Position numbers and translations under genes: made by a program. From contig JAIYEJ010000240.1 of NCBI GenBank assembly GCA_027487055.1, positions 1 to 8,820 on the forward strand: DNA of 8,820 bases, in the 5' to 3' direction. The notes under the pieces were generated by a model. It did not search any database and was not told the DNA's origin. It worked only from the letters and a program-made list of their open reading frames with translations. The DNA comes from Methylotenera sp. GTDB lineage: Bacteria; Pseudomonadota; Gammaproteobacteria; Burkholderiales; Methylophilaceae. Each line of letters opens with the position of its first letter. Positions within the stretch are counted from its first letter, which is position 1. Positions 7,508 to 8,820 of this stretch are shown here, piece by piece.

Positions 7508-7993
7508 CTAAAATACAGGGCTCAATCGGGCTTTATCAATATTGTTTAGCGCTAATTTGTAAGTCACGCCATCACATAAAATTAATACATTTGCCGCTTC
7601 AACGCCATTTAAAATTCCCAAAAATGTCTTACGCGGCAATGTTGTATCTTTAGCCGTTGCACTTTCATCTTTAACACCTACGCGAAGCTTAATTTGCACG
7701 CGCTCACCAACAAACCTTATAAAATCTTTCTCTTTCTTCAAGACTCTGTCCATACCTGCAGAAGAAATCTCCAAGCGGTCATAATCTATCTCATGCTCAA
7801 CAGTTAACACATTGCCGAGCTGATTACTTACCAATACACAATCATCAATATTCACACTGTCTTTCGTGTCTTTTGGATTAATCTTATCAATAAATACACG
7901 CAACAACTTACCTCGATTAGACACCTCAAGGTCTACCAACTCAAAGCCAAGTTGAGCGACTGTTTTATCAATTAAATCCTGTAAACCCTGCAC
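7508..7993 (-). CDS. rimP: Ribosome maturation factor RimP
   Basis: RimP binds the 30S subunit during assembly and is needed for efficient 16S maturation. The 161-residue product matches the family in length and layout. The N-terminal alpha/beta domain at about 1-85 contains LGFELVDLEV (15-24) and LRVFID (31-36). A C-terminal SH3-like barrel at about 92-161 contains FLGILNGVEAANV and ends in KARLSPVF. The family hallmark SSPGLDRPL appears as SSAGMDRVL (77-85), losing both prolines but keeping Gly, Asp and Arg. The start is a GTG at 7993, supported by GAGGT at 8000-8004 with a 6-nt gap; an upstream ATG at that site runs into an immediate stop. It is the first gene of the nusA-infB cluster, as in many proteobacteria. 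Confidence 0.95.
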   Translation of the reverse strand: MQGLQDLIDKTVAQLGFELVDLEVSNRGKLLRVFIDKINPKDTKDSVNIDDCVLVSNQLGNVLTVEHEIDYDRLEISSAGMDRVLKKEKDFIRFVGERVQIKLRVGVKDESATAKDTTLPRKTFLGILNGVEAANVLILCDGVTYKLALNNIDKARLSPVF

Positions 7994-7999
7994 AATGCT

Positions 8000-8004
8000 A
8001 CCTC
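8000..8004 (-). promoter_or_regulatory. Ribosome binding site of rimP
   Basis: GAGGT on the minus strand lies 6 nt before the GTG at 7993. This supports the GTG as the start in the absence of any nearby in-frame ATG. Confidence 0.75.
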
Positions 8005-8036
8005 ATGCTTTATTTCTGCAATTCTCTCGGAAATAA

Positions 8037-8059
8037 AAAAAGGGCTAACTGCCCTTTTT
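8037..8059 (-). terminator. Intrinsic terminator hairpin at the head of the rimP leader
   Basis: AAAAAGGGC (8037-8045) and GCCCTTTTT (8051-8059) form a 9-bp perfect stem with a 5-nt loop. On the minus strand the hairpin runs into seven U residues and then AUUU, a textbook intrinsic terminator. On the plus strand the U run is only five and ends in ACG, so the minus-strand reading is stronger. It lies only a few nucleotides downstream of the predicted start site of the rimP promoter and 43 nt before the rimP GTG. It may be a backup terminator of the rRNA operon, an attenuator for rimP-nusA-infB, or both. Confidence 0.85.
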
Positions 8060-8068
8060 ACGAGTTGA

Positions 8069-8097
8069 ATTATATCAATAAATTCAGTGAATTGGAA
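8069..8097 (-). promoter_or_regulatory. Extended -10 sigma-70 promoter for the rimP-nusA-infB operon
   Basis: The minus strand shows a perfect -10 TATAAT (8069-8074) preceded by the extended -10 element TG with one base between (8076-8077). A weak -35 TTCCAA (8092-8097, 3/6) lies at an exact 17-bp spacing. A short palindrome AATTC-AGT-GAATT (8081-8093) covers the spacer and the edge of the -35. The predicted start site is near 8061-8065. It is the only good promoter I see between the 5S terminator and rimP. Confidence 0.7.
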
Positions 8098-8110
8098 TGC
8101 TTTGGCGAAA

Positions 8111-8150
8111 ATTAAAAAACCCCACAACACACGTTATGAGGTTTTTTAAT
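8111..8150 (-). terminator. Intrinsic terminator of the rRNA operon
   Basis: Arms 8111-8128 and 8133-8150 form an 18-bp stem with a 4-nt loop. Read on the minus strand all 18 pairs form, two of them as G-U wobbles; on the plus strand those two become A-C mismatches. The stem therefore shows that it serves minus-strand transcription. The 3' arm carries a run of six U. It starts 11 nt after the 5S rRNA 3' end and closes the rRNA transcription unit. Confidence 0.9.
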
Positions 8151-8161
8151 TTAAATAAATA

Positions 8162-8277
8162 GCTTGAGGATGACCTACTTTCGCATGCGAAGAGCATACT
8201 ATCATTGGCGCTGGATCGTTTCACGGCCCTGTTCGAGATGGGAAGGGGTGGTTCCAAACCGCTATTGTCCTCAAGCA
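8162..8277 (-). rRNA. rrf: 5S ribosomal RNA
   Basis: This is the complete 5S rRNA of the large subunit, about 116 nt. The terminal helix I is visible as GCTTGAGGA (8162-8170) pairing with TCCTCAAGC (8268-8276). The sense strand carries the conserved stretches ACCCCTTCCCATCTCGAAC and GAAAGTAGG, which belong to the loop B/C and loop A/helix V regions. The ends are set by helix I and may be off by one or two bases. A terminator follows directly. Confidence 0.95.
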
Positions 8278-8490
8278 TAACTGGTAATGTCATGCGTTTC
8301 TCTTGTCGAGAAGGCTCTGTAACAAATTGGAAGAAGTAAAGTTTTCATGCACATGATGCACAATTTAAATGGCGTATTAGTTGATTGTGTCGTCTATTCA
8401 CTTATTAATGATGCGTCTTATCACATCACCGTTGCTTTAAAACCAACCCTCTTTCTCCAAGCCTTATTCAAGCTTCAAGTCTTAAGGTTA
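8278..8490 (-). other. 23S-5S intergenic transcribed spacer
   Basis: This 213-nt spacer contains no tRNA and no coding gene. Two small inverted repeats are visible: TTCTC (8298-8302) with GAGAA (8308-8312), and TGATG (8409-8413) with CATCA (8424-8428). At 8313-8330 the plus strand, antisense to the rRNA, reads GGCTCTGTAACAAATTGG, which matches 10 of 12 bases of the E. coli boxA form TGCTCTTTAACA. This part may pair with a boxA-containing region upstream to form a precursor processing stem. Confidence 0.8.
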
Positions 8491-8820
8491 TAGGATCAAG
8501 CCTCACGAGCAATTAGTATCAGTTAGCTTAATGCATTACTGCACTTCCACACCTGACCTATCAACGTCCTGGTCTCGAACGACTCTTTAGGGGGGTTAAA
8601 CCCCCGGGAAATCTCATCTCAAGGCGAGTTTCACGCTTAGATGCTTTCAGCGTTTATCTCTTCCGCACTTAGCTACCCAGCGATACCATTGGCATGATAA
8701 CTGGTCCACCAGCGGTGCGTCCACTCCGGTCCTCTCGTACTAAGGGCAACTCCTCTCAAGTATCCTACACCCATGGCAGATAGGGACCAAACTGTCTCAC
8801 GACGTTCTGAACCCAACTCA
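8491..8820 (-). rRNA. rrl: 23S ribosomal RNA, 3' end (about 330 nt), cut by the window edge
   Basis: The minus strand gives the conserved 3' end of 23S rRNA. The sarcin-ricin loop AGTACGAGAGGACCGG (8726-8741) is the site contacted by translational GTPases such as the IF2 encoded downstream. Upstream of it is the universally conserved stretch GTTCAGAACGTCGTGAGAC near the right edge. Domain VI then runs to the end, with GTGAGGCTTGATCC matching the known 3' terminus. The 3' end was placed by analogy with E. coli and is uncertain by a few bases. A GC-rich hairpin at about 8590-8607 (GGGGG/CCCCC with a TTTAA-type loop) is a lineage-specific form of a variable domain VI helix. Confidence 0.96.

Noticed and set aside
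8084..8293. Minus-strand open frame of 69 codons
   Set aside because: It overlaps the 5S rRNA and its terminator; translation of structured RNA is not credible.

Overview
The window reads as a core housekeeping locus of a Gram-negative, probably betaproteobacterial chromosome. The protein sequences, the rather AT-rich codon use and the form of the 5S and 23S rRNA suggest a Methylophilaceae-like organism (Methylotenera or Methylophilus group). This placement is inferred by eye and was not tested. Every supported gene lies on the minus strand, so transcription runs from position 8820 towards position 1.

In transcription order the window holds the last ~330 nt of a 23S rRNA gene (8491-8820), a 213-nt spacer, a complete 5S rRNA (8162-8277) and a strong intrinsic terminator (8111-8150). 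A good extended -10 promoter follows (8069-8097), with a second intrinsic terminator hairpin almost at its start site (8037-8059). Then come rimP, nusA, infB, rbfA, truB, rpsO and the 5' part of pnp, which runs off the left edge. rpsO has its own sigma-70 type promoter (1821-1849). A terminator hairpin (1347-1383) separates rpsO from pnp, and pnp has a perfect 11-bp hairpin (1265-1294) just upstream of its ribosome binding site.

The genes are functionally coherent. RimP and RbfA mature the 30S subunit and S15 is a primary 16S-binding protein. IF2 starts translation on the 30S subunit. NusA acts in pausing, termination and rRNA antitermination. TruB makes pseudouridine 55 in tRNA, and PNPase degrades RNA. 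This is the classical rimP-nusA-infB-rbfA-truB-rpsO-pnp cluster, here placed directly behind an rRNA operon.

No mobile element, CRISPR array, phage gene, broken gene or unknown coding gene was found, and no gene-free stretch exceeds 300 bases. I do not see an undescribed system. The points worth a second look are regulatory: a promoter that fires straight into a terminator ahead of nusA, the pnp leader hairpin, and an inverted boxA-like sequence in the 23S-5S spacer.
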